From Stictocephala bisonia (taxonomy: Eukaryota > Arthropoda > Insecta > Hemiptera > Membracidae): a stretch of DNA of 64,000 nt. The notes under the pieces are model-generated. The model had not been told where the DNA came from, ran no database searches, and was given only the letters and a program-made list of their open reading frames with translations. The position numbers were made by a program, and so were the translations under genes. The stretch spans positions 53,270-117,269 of the forward strand of contig JAQJVL010002167.1 in the NCBI GenBank assembly GCA_035578905.1. The letters are read 5' to 3'. Below, in pieces: positions 24,022-37,440 of this stretch; position 1 is the stretch's first letter; each line of letters opens with the position of its first letter.

Positions 24022-27000
24022 ACGATTATCAATGCCACTCATCATCATTCATGCTATCTTGTACTAGACTGTTGATGTTTACTGCTTGGGGATACATGTG
24101 CGCTGGAAAGTAAATAATTACTTATTCATTATCAATGCCACTCATCATCATTCATGCTATCTTGTACTAGACTGTTGATGTTTACTGCTTGGGGATACAT
24201 GTGCGCTGGAAAGTAAATAATTACTTATTCATTATCAATGCCACTCATCATCATTCATGCTATCTTGTACTAGACTGTTGATGTTTACTGCTTGGGGATA
24301 CATGTGCGCTGAAAAGTAAATAATTACTTATTCATTATCAATGCTACTCATCATCATTCATGCTATCTTATACTAGACTATAGATGTTTACTACTTGGGG
24401 ATACATGTGCGCTAAAAAATTAAATAATTACTTATTCATTATCAATGCCACTCATCATCATTCATGCTATCTTGTACTAAACTGTTGATGTTTACTGCTT
24501 GGGATACATGTGCGCTGAAAAGTAAATAATTACTTATTCATTATCAATGCCACTCATCATCATTCATGCTATCTTGTACTAGACTGTTGATGTTTACTGC
24601 TTGGGGATACATGTGCGCTGAAAAGTAAATAATTACTTATTCATTATCAATGCCACTCATCATCATTCATGCTATCTTGTACTAGACTGTTGATGTTTAC
24701 TGCTTGGGGATACATGTGCGCTGAAAAGTAAATAATTACTTATTCATTATCAATGCCACTCATCATCATTCATGCTATCTTGTACTAGACTGTTGATGTT
24801 TACTGCTTGGGGATACATGTGCGCTGAAAAGTAAATAATTACTTATTCATTATCAATGCCACTCATCATCATTCATGCTATCTTGTACTAGACTGTTGAT
24901 GTTTACTGCTTGGGGATACATGTGCGCTGAAAAGTAAATAATTACTTATTCATTATCAATGCCACTCATCATCATTCATGCTATCTTGTACTAGACTGTT
25001 GATGTTTACTGCTTGGGGATACATGTGCGCTGAAAAGTAAATAATTACTTATTCATTATCAATGCCACTCATCATCATTCATGCTATCTTGTACTAGACT
25101 GTTGATGTTTACTGCTTGGGGATACATGTGCGCTGAAAAGTAAATAATTACTTATTCATTATCAATGCCACTCATCATCATTCATGCTATCTTGTACTAG
25201 ACTGTTGATGTTTACTGCTTGGGGATACATGTGCGCTGAAAAGTAAATAATTACTTATTCATTATCAATGCCACTCATCATCATTCATGCTATCTTGTAC
25301 TAGACTGTTGATGTTTACTGCTTGGGGATACATGTGCGCTGAAAAGTAAATAATTACTTATTCATTATCAATGCCACTCATCATCATTCATGCTATCTTG
25401 TACTAGACTGTTGATGTTTACTGCTTGGGGATACATGTGCGCTGAAAAGTAAATAATTACTTATTCATTATCAATGCCACTCATCATCATTCATGCTATC
25501 TTGTACTAGACTGTTGATGTTTACTGCTTGGGGATACATGTGCGCTGAAAAGTAAATAATTACTTATTCATTATCAATGCCACTCATCATCATTCATGCT
25601 ATCTTGTACTAGACTGTTGATGTTTACTGCTTGGGGATACATGTGCGCTGGAAAGTAAATAATTACTTATTCATTATCAATGCCACTCATCATCATTCAT
25701 GCTATCTTGTACTAGACTGTTGATGTTTACTGCTTGGGGATGCATGTGCGCTGAAAGTAAATAATTACTTATTCATTATCAATGCCACTCATCATCATTC
25801 ATGCTATCTTGTACTAGACTGTTGATGTTTACTGCTTGGGGATACATGTGCGCTGAAAAGTAAATAATTACTTATTCATTATCAATGCCACTCATCATCA
25901 TTCATGCTATCTTGTACTAGACTGTTGATGTTTACTGCTTGGGGATACATGTGCGCTAAAAAATTAATTAATTACTTATTCATTATCAATGCCACTCATC
26001 ATCATTCATGCTATCTTGTACTAGACTGTTGATGTTTACTGCTTGGGGATACATGTGCGCTGAAAAGTAAATAATTACTTATTCATTATCAATGCCACTC
26101 ATCATCATTCATGCTATCTTGTACTAGACTGTTGATGTTTACTGCTTGGGGATACATGTGCGCTGAAAAGTAAATAATTACTTATTCATTATCAATGCCA
26201 CTCATCATCATTCATGCTATCTTGTACTAGACTGTTGATGTTTACCGCTTGGGGATACATGTGCGCTGAAAAGTAAATAATTACTTATTCATTATCAATG
26301 CCACTCATCATCATTCATGCTATCTTGTACTAGACTGTTGATGTTTACTGCTTGGGGATACATGTGCGCTGGAAAGTAAATAATTACTTATTCATTATCA
26401 ATGCCACTCATCATCATTCATGCTATCTTGTACTAGACTGTTGATGTTTACTGCTTGGGGATACATGTGCGCTGGAAAGTAAATAATTACTTATTCATTA
26501 TCAATGCCACTCATCATCATTCATGCTATCTTGTACTAGACTGTTGATGTTTACTGCTTGGGGATACATGTGCGCTGGAAAGTAAATAATTACTTATTCA
26601 TTATCAATGCCACTCATCATCATTCATGCTATCTTGTACTAGACTGTTGATGTTTACTGCTTGGGGATACATGTGTGCTGGAAAGTAAATAATTACTTAT
26701 TCATTATCAATGCCACTCATCATCATTCATGCTATCTTGTACTAGACTGTTGATGTATAGTGCTTGGGGATACATGTGCGCTGGAAAGTAAATAATTACT
26801 TATTCATTATCAATGCCACTCATCATCATTCATGCTATCTTGTACTAGACTGTTGATGTTTACTGCTTGGGGATACATGTGCGCTGGAAAGTAAATAATT
26901 ACTTATTCATTATCAATGCCACTCATCATCATTCATGCTATCTTGTACTAGACTGTTGATGTTTACTGCTTGGGGATACATGTGCGCTGGAAAGTAAATA

Positions 27001-29336
27001 ATTACTTATTCATTATCAATGCCACTCATCATCATTCATGCTATCTTGTACTAGACTGTTGATGTTTACTGCTTGGGGATACATGTGCGCTGGAAAGTAA
27101 ATAATTACTTATTCATTATCAATGCCACTCATCATCATTCATGCTATCTTGTACTAGACTGTTGATGTTTACTGCTTGGGGATACATGTGCGCTGGAAAG
27201 TAAATAATTACTTATTCATTATCAATGCCACTCATCATCATTCATGCTATCTTGTACTAGACTGTTGATGTTTACTGCTTGGGGATACATGTGCGCTGGA
27301 AAGTAAATAATTACTTATTCATTATCAATGCCACTCATCATCATTCATGCTATCTTGTACTACACTGTTCATGTTTACCGCTTGGGGATACATGAGCGCT
27401 GAAAAGTAAATAATTACTTATTCATTATCAATGCCACTCATCATCATTCATGCTATCTTGTACTAGACTGTTGATGTTTACTGCTTGGGGATGCATGTGC
27501 GCTGGAAAGTAAATAATTACTTATTCATTATCAATGCCACTCATCATCATTCATGCTATCTTGTACTAGACTGTTGATGTTTACTTGCTTGGGGATACAT
27601 GTGCGCTGGAAAGTAAATAATTACTTATTCATTATCAATGCCACTCATCATCATTCATGCTATCTTGTACTAGACTGTTGATGTTTACTGCTTGGGGATA
27701 CATGTGCGCTGGAAAGTAAATAATTACTTATTCATTATCAATGCCACTCATCATCATTCATGCTATCTTGTACTAGACTGTTGATGTTTACTGCTTGGGG
27801 ATACATGTGCGCTGGAAAGTAAATAATTACTTATTCATTATCAATGCCACTCATCATCATTCATGCTATCTTGTACTAGACTGTTGATGTTTACTGCTTG
27901 GGGATACATGTGCGCTGGAAAGTAAATAATTACTTATTCATTATCAATGCCACTCATCATCATTCATGCTAGAAAAGTAAATAATTACTTATTCATTATC
28001 AATGCCACTCATCATCATTCATGCTATCTTGTACTAGACTGTTGATGTTTACTGCTTGGGGATACATGTGCGCTGAAAAGTAAATAATTACTTATTCATT
28101 ATCAATGCCAATCATCATCATTCATGCTATCTTGTACTAGACTGTTGATGTTTACTGCTTGGGGATACATGTGCGCTGAAAAGTAAATAATTACTTATTC
28201 ATTATCAATGCCACTCATCATCATTCATGCTATCTTGTACTAGACTGTTGATGTTTACTGCTTGGGGATGCATGTGCGCTGGAAAGTAAATAATTACTTA
28301 TTCATTATCAATGCCACTCATCATCATTCATGCTATCTTGTACTAGACTGTTGATGTTTACTGCTTGGGGATACATGTGCGCTGAAAAGTAAATAATTAC
28401 TTATTCATTATCAATGCCACTCATCATCATTCATGCTATCTTGTACTAGACTGTTGATGTTTACTGCTTGGGGATACATGTGCGCTGAAAAGTAAATAAT
28501 TACTTATTCATTATCAATGCCACTCATCATCATTCATGCTATCTTGTACTAGACTGTTGATGTTTACTGCTTGGGGATACATGTGCGCTGAAAAGTAAAT
28601 AATTACTTATTCATTATCAATGCCACTCATCATCATTCATGCTATCTTGTACTAGACTGTTGATGTTTACTGCTTGGGGATGCATGTGCGCTGGAAAGTA
28701 AATAATTACTTATTCATTATCAATGCCACTCATCATCATTCATGGTATCTTGTACTAGACTGTTGATGTTTACTGCTTGGGGATACATGTGCGCTGAAAA
28801 GTAAATAATTACTTATTCATTATCAATGCCACTCATCATCATTCATGCTATCTTGTACTAGACTGTTGATGTTTACTGCTTGGGGATACATGTGCGCTGA
28901 AAAGTAAATAATTACTTATTCATTATCAATGCCACTCATCATCATTCATGCTATCTTGTACTAGACTGTTGATGTTTACTGCTTGGGGATGCATGTGCGC
29001 TGGAAAGTAAATAATTACTTATTCATTATCAATGCCACTCATCATCATTCATGCTATCTTGTACTAGACTGTTGATGTTTACTGCTTGGGGATACATGTG
29101 CGCTGAAAAGTAAATAACTACTTATTCATTATCAATGCCACTCATCATCATTCATGCTATCTTGTACTAGACTGTTGATGTTTACTGCTTGGGGATACAT
29201 GTGCGCTGAAAAGTAAATAATTACTTATTCATTATCAATGCCACTCATCATCATTCATGCTATCTTGTACTAGACTGTTGATGTTTACTGCTTGGGGATA
29301 CATGTGCGCTGAAAAGTAAATAATTACTTATTCATT
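24022..29336. repeat. 103-bp satellite array, about 51 copies
   Basis: The unit runs ATCAATGCCACTCATCATCA, TTCATGCTATCTTGTACTAG, ACTGTTGATGTTTACTGCTT, GGGGATACATGTGCGCT, then (G/A)AAAGTAAATAATTACTTATTC. First occurrences at 24028, 24131 and 24234 set the 103-bp period. Most units are nearly identical. Diagnostic variants are CTGGAAAG versus CTGAAAAG and GGATGCATG versus GGATACATG. One unit is internally deleted near 27967-27973 (ATGCTA joined to GAAAAGTAAA). Units near 24361-24420 are the most diverged. Each unit contains an imperfect palindrome AAGTAAATAATTACTT. Confidence 0.98.
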
Positions 29337-32300
29337 TATTCAGTTTTTCATTTAATCAAGTTGAGTTGGAAATACAATAACATATAACGAATAATTGTGT
29401 TATTAGTATTTTAGTAGGAACATCACTTTAATGGGAACAATGAATAGTCACCGATCACGTAAAATGAAAAAAAGGATATAAAAAAATATAGTCGGAAAAT
29501 AACAGTACATATCGGTACGGTAATTACATGTATGCGTTATAATTACTGGCCTTGCAGTGAGAGAGCCGAAGGTCGTTTATGTTCACGTGGGAAACAGGTT
29601 TGCAAATTAACAGTTGGCCAGACGACCAGCTGATTACTTTGTGGTACGACTGTTTTTCTGTTTGTTATGTATCTACTAGTAATAATAAAAGAAAACATTA
29701 ACTATCCATTTCCGTTTGTGTTTTGGAGAAAATTATTTATTACTGCCCTCATCCACCCCAATATAGCGTCATACGTGTGAAGATTCATGGGAGGCCTGTT
29801 TATGTCAATGTTTACAGATTTAAAGTATCGTATAGAATTATTCTTCCACTCATACAGTCCAATATATCCCCGCCTAGCAGCCACCCACGCTTCAAACTCA
29901 GCCCGCCCGATTAAGAAAATACTTCTTTAATTCAACAATAAACCGTGGACGGGATGGCTGTTTATAGTTTAATCGAGTCTGGTAAGGAGTGCCAGGTTCT
30001 GTAAGCTGTGACTGTGAACGATTTGTTGTTTAATGCGGTCTTGTAATGTGGAATGCGTAATGTGAATGAGCCAGTGCAAGTTCTTGCCTCAACATCTTCT
30101 TCGGTTAACAGTTTAAAATTATTTACTAGGTACATTGGGGAACCTGTGTTCAGTAATGTTTCAGTCTTTTAAAATTTGAAAATGGAATTTTTTTAGTGGT
30201 TCTCTATGATACTAAAGCTAACTTTCCACGACATTTTATCTAACATCCTGCCTGTGGTTCCATAGATTTCGTGATGAGTTTGTTGGTGGTATTTCACTTT
30301 TATATGTTTAGATTTGTTAAATGCACGCCATGCTATGATGGAGGTCTGTGTTTTAATCTATGTGCACTCCTTAGTAAAAATTGTACCATATCGTGACGTT
30401 CAGTGTCTTAATATACAAAATAAATAATTATTCTGATGATTATAATATTCTGGAATTAATTATACGAGGACTGCGCAATATCTGCGAAAACAAGCTATAA
30501 GCAACCAACATAAATAAATACGAACTAAGAAACTTAGTATTGCGGTCACTTACATTTCTCCTATATATTTTCTTGATTAGCACACTACGCATTGGTAGAA
30601 ATTCAATACAATCTCACAACACAAACTATGAAAGTACACAATGTACAGATATTATGATGATCAATTTCGGCAAACCACGCTTCCCACCCTCAGACCTGAG
30701 GGACTTAGAAAAGAACCACCCCATTGAAGGGCCACTTAGGTGTCATTTACTTTGTGAGTCATTCTGGTCTGAGGATGTTAAGCGTGGTTTACCAAAATCG
30801 ATCATCAATGTACATTTTTAACTTATATTGTAGCCTAATAGTTTACGTTGTGTGGTATTGTTTGTATTGTTTTTCTAAATCTCTAGATACTTTTCCACCA
30901 GTAGAGTATATAGAAAATTAAGATTCCTCTGAGAGTTACACGGTAGTAAAATCTAAGGAATAACGTATAGACAGCCCGAAGCCTCCACATGTATGTGAAA
31001 ATACTACGATTTCTGCAGTTGCCAAGATTCACGTGCGTTCAACTGACACTTGCTCTGTTACCTTTCTAATGGGCCCGCGGACCTTGTGAGGTAGGTGGGC
31101 GGGAAGGTGGGTGGCTACCCGCCCGATGGACCGTTACCCACGGTATGACCTTGCTGCCAGCAACTACCAACCTGTCCCCTTCCAATAGTTTGTATCTGTA
31201 TCAACTGTACTAGACATTCCGTGTATCGACATTTAATTAATGTTTATAATATATACATGTATTTTAAAAATAAACAAAAACATTTATCGTGATTGCTATT
31301 TTGTTGTAGTTGTATTTTTTAAGACACTTATCCTGGTTGCTAGGTGGATCAGCATTGCTAATGTGTGTAGGTAAATAAATGCAGTCTTTGGTAATAAAAA
31401 AACTCTATTGGGTATCGAGAGTTTCACAATCAAATTTCCAATTAAAAAAATGCCACTTGACAAATTTCCAAACTATAACATTCTAAACTAAATTTTTTCT
31501 AAATAAATATTTCTTCCAAAAACAAAAACATTCCAAATACAAACAGTTCCAAGCTCATTAGTATGCAACTTATATTCGACAGCTTTTGGGTAATCGAGTA
31601 TATTGTCATTCTCAACTTAACATTATTAAATATGCTCTGCTCTGCAAGTTGGCGACCTTGTTGGGTCAATATTTTTTGTTTTTCGGCCTAAATGCATCTG
31701 ACGAATAATTATTTCTCTGTTTCCATTTTGTAATCCCGTAAAAAACTATAGAGACTGGATCAATAGTTTCCTAAAAGTTCCTGGAAGCAGTTGCGCCGTC
31801 CTTCTGACATAATGTTTGACCTAGCCTGGCGTTGAAGCACAGCATCGTATTGGTTTCCACATAAGAGGGTGGTGCAACCCCTCACCTTCCATGAACATAT
31901 ATAACATTCAGTTGACCAAAAGTGTCGATGTTCTTAGTGTTAATGGTCAATATATAATGGTTGCCATTAATACGTTAGCATTGGATCGAAAACTGTCGAA
32001 GATTGGAAAAATTTATGTAATAAAAAACCTATAGAAATAATGACATTGGAGAAATAATAGTTTTAGGAGGAAAAGTATAGGACTTTTTGAACATTTGATT
32101 TCCAACCAGTAACCTCAAATGATCCCCAGAAAGAACCATTTAGCCCAGTATTCAGGCCAATTAAGAGTGCCACTTTAACATGCAATCCAAACGTCATATT
32201 ATTGATCTACAGAAAAGTCAGATACTTAGTTTATCTTCCTCGGACCACATCCGATTCTTGACTGCCACCCAATTTTATTTGGCAATGTCATGTCGATGGC

Positions 32301-32778
32301 AACTATTAACAACAGAGTAAGTACCATTAGCAACTTTAGGGGGGTATTTACCCTAGATCTGTGGAAATCTAGTTGCTTGCTAGTTTGACCAAGAATTTAA
32401 TGTATGATTTCCATTTTAAATGTCCACTGGATATCAGAGGTATTTTTATTAACCTGGACTCATCCTTTGTTTCTCTTAACACGTCATATGTCGACAAGTG
32501 TTAAGAGAACTGCGCCTGTTTCCTACAATCTCCACAACACCTTAGTAACAACTAAAGTGCACTCAGTCCATATCATTGTCACTTCCCCTAAAGACAAAAT
32601 AGGTTTGTCTCTATATTGTTTGAATGATAATGTTGCATAATTACAAGTTTAGTACAGATTATTTAAGATATTGTGTTTAATATGTAATATAGTATTTACT
32701 ACCTTAAAATACTAATTTAAACAGTTCTTCGGGTTTCATTGTTTTACCACACGAGGATAAAATCACAAACACCAGGGA
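29337..32778. other. Unassigned sequence with one fold-back segment
   Basis: No gene is supported. Open frames at 29702-29914 and 30540-30921 are short and without recognisable domains. The 30540-30821 frame runs through an inverted repeat. A G/C-rich patch lies at 31070-31145 with GGGTGGCTACCC-type self-complementarity. Nothing else was recognised. Confidence 0.4.
30640..30816. repeat. Imperfect inverted repeat (arms about 45-60 bp)
   Basis: The left arm contains GATCAATTTCGG, CAAACCACGCTT and CCCTCAGACC. The right arm contains the complementary GGTCTGAGG, AAGCGTGGTTTACC and AAAATCGATCATC. The flanking ATGTACA also pairs. A related phrase (CTGATCTGAGGATGTTAACC) occurs at 55863, suggesting a dispersed element. 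Confidence 0.6.
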
Positions 32779-33635
32779 GAATAAATAAACAGAGATTACT
32801 TCCAATATTGTGCTTAATGGATGTCGAGTTGTAAGTTCTCCAGTTCGCCGTGCGGATGACAGGGCCAGCAGAGTTGTCAGTCCTTCCTACACACCCTCAA
32901 GAATAAATAAACAGAGGTTACTTCCAATATTGTGCTTAATGGATATCGAGTTGTAAGTTCTCCAGTTCGCCGTGTGGATGACAGGGCCAGCAGAGTTGTC
33001 AGTCCTCCCTACACGTCCTCAAGAATAAATAAACAGAGGTTACTTCCAATAGTGTGCTTAATGGATGTCGAGTTGTAAGTTCTCCAGTTCGCCGTGTGGA
33101 TGACAGGGACAGCAGAGTTGTCAGTCCTCCCTACACACCCTCAAGAATAAATAAACAGAGGTTACTTCCAATATTGTGCTTAATGGATGTCGAGTTGTAA
33201 GTTCTCCAGTTCGCCGTGTGGATGACAGGGCCAGCAGAGTTGTCAGTCCTCCCTACACACCCTCAAGAATAAATAAACAGAGGTTACTTCCAATAGTGTG
33301 CTTAATGGATGTCGAGTTGTAAGTTCTCCAGTTGCCGTGTGGATGACAGGACCAGCAGAGTTGTCAGTCCTCCCTACACGTCCTCAAGAATAAATAAACA
33401 GAGGTTACTTCCAATAGTGTGCTTAATGGATGTCGAGTTGTAAGTTCTCCAGTTCGCCGTGTAGATGACAGGGCAAGCAGAGTTGTCAGTCCTCCCTACA
33501 CACCCTCAAGAATAAATAAACAGAGGTTACTTCCAATAGTGTGCTTAATGGATGTCGAGTTGTAAGTTCTCCAGTTCGCCGTGTAGATGACAGGGACAGC
33601 AGAGTTGTCAGTCCTCCTTACACATCCTCAAGAAT
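32779..33635. repeat. 122-bp tandem repeat, 7 copies
   Basis: The unit begins GAATAAATAAACAGAGGTTA and ends CCTACACACCCTCAA. Starts at 32779, 32901, 33023, 33145, 33267, 33388 and 33510 give a 122-bp period with one single-base deletion. Alternating variants (ACACACCCTC versus ACACGTCCTC, CCAATATTG versus CCAATAGTG) hint at a two-unit higher-order structure. Confidence 0.95.
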
Positions 33636-36103
33636 AAACGTAGTATTTATTCAAACACATTTATAGATCGATGTACACGTTTTGTAATAGTTAGCCACTG
33701 AACAATTATTACAAATGCCACTGAGTCGTTCGCTGTGGCCATGAGAAAGTGATCTGTTTTTTCTCTATGCAACACAGAACAAAATGATAGTTTAATTTAT
33801 CTCTCTTTAAATACTACCTAAATAGATTTACCATTTAAATAAGTGGGATTATTGTGAACAGTTTCATTATTTACACGGGGTACAACATTGACATCTTGTT
33901 TGTAAAGGGTACTTTGAAAAATATCTAATAACCCAGTAAAACTAGTACACTAAACGCAAACAAAAAATAATTTTAAAAAAAATGCCCATCCAAAACTAAT
34001 TTACTAGTATCCCAATAATCGTTAATAGCCTGCGAACAGCGCATGCGCGACAGACTCTGTCCCCCACCACGTGCTGTCATATCTTCTGGGTAAACAGTCA
34101 CTGCTAGAAGTACGGATCTGTCAATAAGATTCCACTTGCAACAGTGTTTCCATGGAATCTGCTCTTGTATTATAATCATTTGAGTTGTATGGAAGTATTT
34201 TTTAAGATTTACATGATAGAGTAATTGCCAGCTTTACCAACATAATTAAATTTATTCTAACTCTAGTTAAAATATCTTGCATCATTGATTTAATATGTTT
34301 TGTACGCGACTGTACCTTGTAGCTTACTACCGCTAGAAGGGAACTTTGGCAGGAGAAGTAAACATTCTCTCTCCTCTACGTGCCATTTACTTTGGGTTTA
34401 TGACTACCTTTTCATCCTTTCAAATTCTCGAAACGAATTATAATTTCAGTTAATGGTTAAAAAGTATAAACAATAACAACGCTTTTATTTAAGTCCAATA
34501 CTAACTACTCAGTCCACAAAATATTATCTTTCAAGTTCATTCAAGTTGGTAGAGTGGAGTTAGATATGAAAGCTTTATGACACTGACAAAGATTGATCCT
34601 GACGATGTTGACGCATCCAGAATCATCATCTGAAGAAGCCTTTCGATACAAGATGGGACACATCAACTCCTGGCTGTAATCTTGACTAAGGTCACTTGAT
34701 AGCATACTTGGTACACTGACAAGATCTAAGAACTCTTCTGATGAACGCCTTCAGGAGTTCTTAGCCTCGGCTTGACGACGTACGTCTGGACGTAGAAGTT
34801 GATAAAAAGGCAGCAATGACACACACATCTATTTGATCGAATACGTGATTTATAGTTTTAAAATAAAAAATATATACCACTATATTTATTGTCATTTGGC
34901 CCTGAACGAGCGGTAAGAACAATGGCGTACGCGAGATGAGCGATAGAATGCCTGTCGTCGTGGTAATGATTACTTGTTGTGTCTCAGCTAGGGTCGCCCC
35001 GACAATAGAGACGCGTGATTGTTCCGTGACCTTGAACCGGTTATCGTCCCGGGATGCTGATTAAATGGCGATTGTTACTATAGATTCACCGACGTGTCGA
35101 TTTACCGCTAGTTGTCAACAGCGGCTTTGAGCCGTGAATACTGTGTAACAACACCTGAGTCTAAGTGACAATGACAGGCTGTAGTGTGTAGTTAGACACT
35201 AACAGTCACAACTATTCAGAAGTCAGAACTCCTTTATTCATAAACAGGTTGTGCGTGGGGTAAAAGTTTTACACAAAGTTATCATTTAATAAATATTAAT
35301 ACTGGCTGCAGCTTCCATTGTCCTTCAACCTGAGTCCATGCAATACTTTTTATAAAGATTAAAACAATAAATTGATATATGACTACAGAAGTGATAAATA
35401 CAATAAATATAACGAATATCCGTATCAAATAGTATCGTGTACAGTCGTACGAAAGTACACATTAGAAAATGAGATAATTAATTATTAAACTCAAACTTTT
35501 AAACAATAAATCAAAAATAATACTAAATAAAGTCACTTGTTGTCAGTCTGATTAAAAAGTTTTAATTAAAAACCAATAAATAGCCAAAAACAATCGTAAT
35601 TGCTAAATGTTTAAAATCTCATAACAAAAGGGGTAATTTTGCTGTAAAGTTTATCAATTTTTTATTGACAGACAGCAAAATAGATTCCGCAATGAATTTG
35701 AAATTCTCATAGCTTTTGTGATATTTTTCTTAGATAATAATGTCATATGGCCTGTGCTTATTTATGATTAATTTTAGGTCCGATATTATGGCGTATTTGA
35801 ACAAATCTAAGAGATGTGATATTATTACAAGAACTCTCTGGACTTTGGGTAGGTAGTAGTTAATTTTGTAAGAATCGTGGAAGGGTCGTTCGCTTGTATA
35901 TTTTGTGTATTGAACCAGGAATCAGAAAGTCAAATATAATGTGATTATAGGAAGGAATGAAAGATCACACAAGTACCTGCAGATAGACTGTAGGCCATAT
36001 TTAACTGTACGTGAGGCGGGGGTGGGGGTGGAATGGTTTGTCAGCAATTATTACCTCTGTACGTGAATAGGTCGGTGGGAGAGCCATTAACACTCCACGT
36101 GTA
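33636..36103. other. Unassigned sequence; degenerate minisatellite at the right edge
   Basis: No gene is supported (the open frame 33973-34179 is unrecognised). Near 34630 the phrase ATCTGAAGAAGCCTTTCG resembles motifs at the ends of some retroelements but is too short to assign. From about 36005 to 36103 decayed 36-bp minisatellite units appear (GTACGTGAATAGGTCGGTGG, GAGAGCCATTAACAC), continuous with the array beyond the next insertion. Confidence 0.4.
34726..34764. repeat. Hairpin with perfect 10-bp outer stem
   Basis: CTAAGAACTC (34726-34735) pairs exactly with GAGTTCTTAG (34755-34764). Inside, TGAA-CGCC-TTCA adds an inner 4-bp stem. Confidence 0.8.
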
Positions 36104-37121
36104 GGGATGGCAAGTACCTTTAACATATCGAACTATCAATATATTGCAAACCAAAAATCGATCTTACGATAGTATCGATATTTCGGGTAACCAATATATG
36201 TATATTTATTTTTTATTTATTTATTTATTTATTCATAAGACGCCGATCGTCAAGATATGGGCGAATATGGATTTCGAATGAGTGTGATGAGTGTAGATGA
36301 GCGAATGTAGTCATTGTTAAAAACTAAGGTCGACTATTCCTTAGAAAGTGTCATTAATTAATAGCCCAATGACAAATGAACAGCCGGTGGTTATCAGCTG
36401 ATCCTTCTCAAAATGTATTATGACTCTGATTGGGATCGAACTGACAACCTTTAGCTCATGAAGCTAGGATTGAACCAACTACGCTACCGACCAATTATGG
36501 TTAACTTTTTATATGGTTAACTGTTTTAAATTATGCACTAAAAATACACTATGCACTTAAAATGTATGTTATGACCAAAAATACACTAATTGTTGCTGTA
36601 ACTTACATTTAGAATAGCCTAGGAAATTAAAAAATTAAATAGATTTATCTAAACGAAACAAGTTGTGTGTGTGGGATTGAAGGAATCATATTCATAATAA
36701 GAATAATTATACCTTTAATTATTTTGTTAGTTATAAAATAATAATGTTTTTTATACTTGTTTTTCATGTTTAAAAATGCAATTAAGCTTCTTAAACAATA
36801 TCAATTTAAAACATTAATTCACTAAACTAACTTTCAAAACTTGTCAGTTAAACCATTTAAAAATAGAAGTTTAGATATCAATTTTACTCTTACTCGGTTT
36901 CCTTTACCCGTTTTTTATACTTAGAGGCAAAATGTGTTTTTTTTCTCGAATAGTGATGGTTTTGAGGAGAGAGAATAACGTCAATATTTAGTGATATATA
37001 TTGGACCAAACTATCGATATGACCGAAATTATCGAAAGAAAATATCGATACTAATATATAGTTATATCAAAACATATTTATTGAAATTTCTGAATAATCG
37101 ATATATCGTTGAAATCCCTAG
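36104..37121. mobile_element. Non-autonomous hAT-like TIR element inserted in the 36-bp minisatellite
   Basis: The left end (TAGGGATGGCAAG) and right end (GTTGAAATCCCTA) are short inverted repeats (TAGGGAT..CAA). Both subterminal regions are dense in TATCGATA-like palindromes (36125-36195 and 37010-37110). TAGGGAT ends with repeated ATCGATA are familiar from some hAT families. The flanks on both sides are 36-bp minisatellite sequence, so the element landed in that array. No clear target duplication could be fixed because the flanks are themselves repetitive. It contains a SINE. Confidence 0.55.
36204..36497 (-). mobile_element. tRNA-derived SINE, family B, copy 1
   Basis: On the minus strand an A-box-like TAGCGTAGTTGG (36486-36475) and a B-box-like AGTTCGATCCC (36442-36432) are 32 bases apart, as in tRNA-type RNA polymerase III promoters. 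A unique body follows, containing CATATCTTGACGATCGGCGT, and it ends in a (TAAA)n tail at 36240-36204. It sits inside the hAT-like element. A second copy with the same body and tail lies at 37441. Confidence 0.7.
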
Positions 37122-37440
37122 ATGGGTGGAAGGAACGGCCATTACTACTGGGCCATTAGTATGAGTGGGTGTGAGAGCCATTACCACTGTACGCGTATGG
37201 GTGGGTGGGAGGGCCATTTCCACTATACGTGTATAGGTGGGTGGGAGGGCCATTACCACTGTACGTCTATGGATGGGTGGGAGGGCTATTACCACTGTAC
37301 GTGTATGGATGAAAGGAAGGACCATTACTAATGTAAGTGTATGGGTGGGTGGGTGGGTCATTATTACTGTACAAGAATGGGCAGGTGGGAGGGCCATTAC
37401 CACTGTACTTGTTTGGGTGGGAGAGAGAGTCATTACCACT
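37122..37440. repeat. 36-bp minisatellite, locus 3 (about 9 copies, opposite orientation)
   Basis: Read on the minus strand, the unit is GGTAATGGCCCTCCCACCC then ACCCATACACGTACAGT. It shares the CCCACCCATACACGTA core and 36-bp length with the 5.4-kb and 17.4-kb loci but has its own spacer bases. Further single units appear at 37886-37940. Open frames on both strands are artefacts of the period. Confidence 0.92.

Noticed and set aside
24022..29336. Regularly spaced repeats that could suggest a CRISPR array
   Set aside because: The whole 103-bp unit is conserved with no variable spacers, and the context is eukaryotic. It is a satellite.
30540..30821. 93-codon frame with a hydrophobic start that could pass for a signal peptide
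   Set aside because: It runs straight through an imperfect inverted repeat and has no cysteine pattern or relatives I recognise.
36432..36486. Possible functional tRNA gene on the minus strand
   Set aside because: A and B boxes are present, but arms and acceptor stem do not close, and a SINE body with (TAAA)n tail follows.
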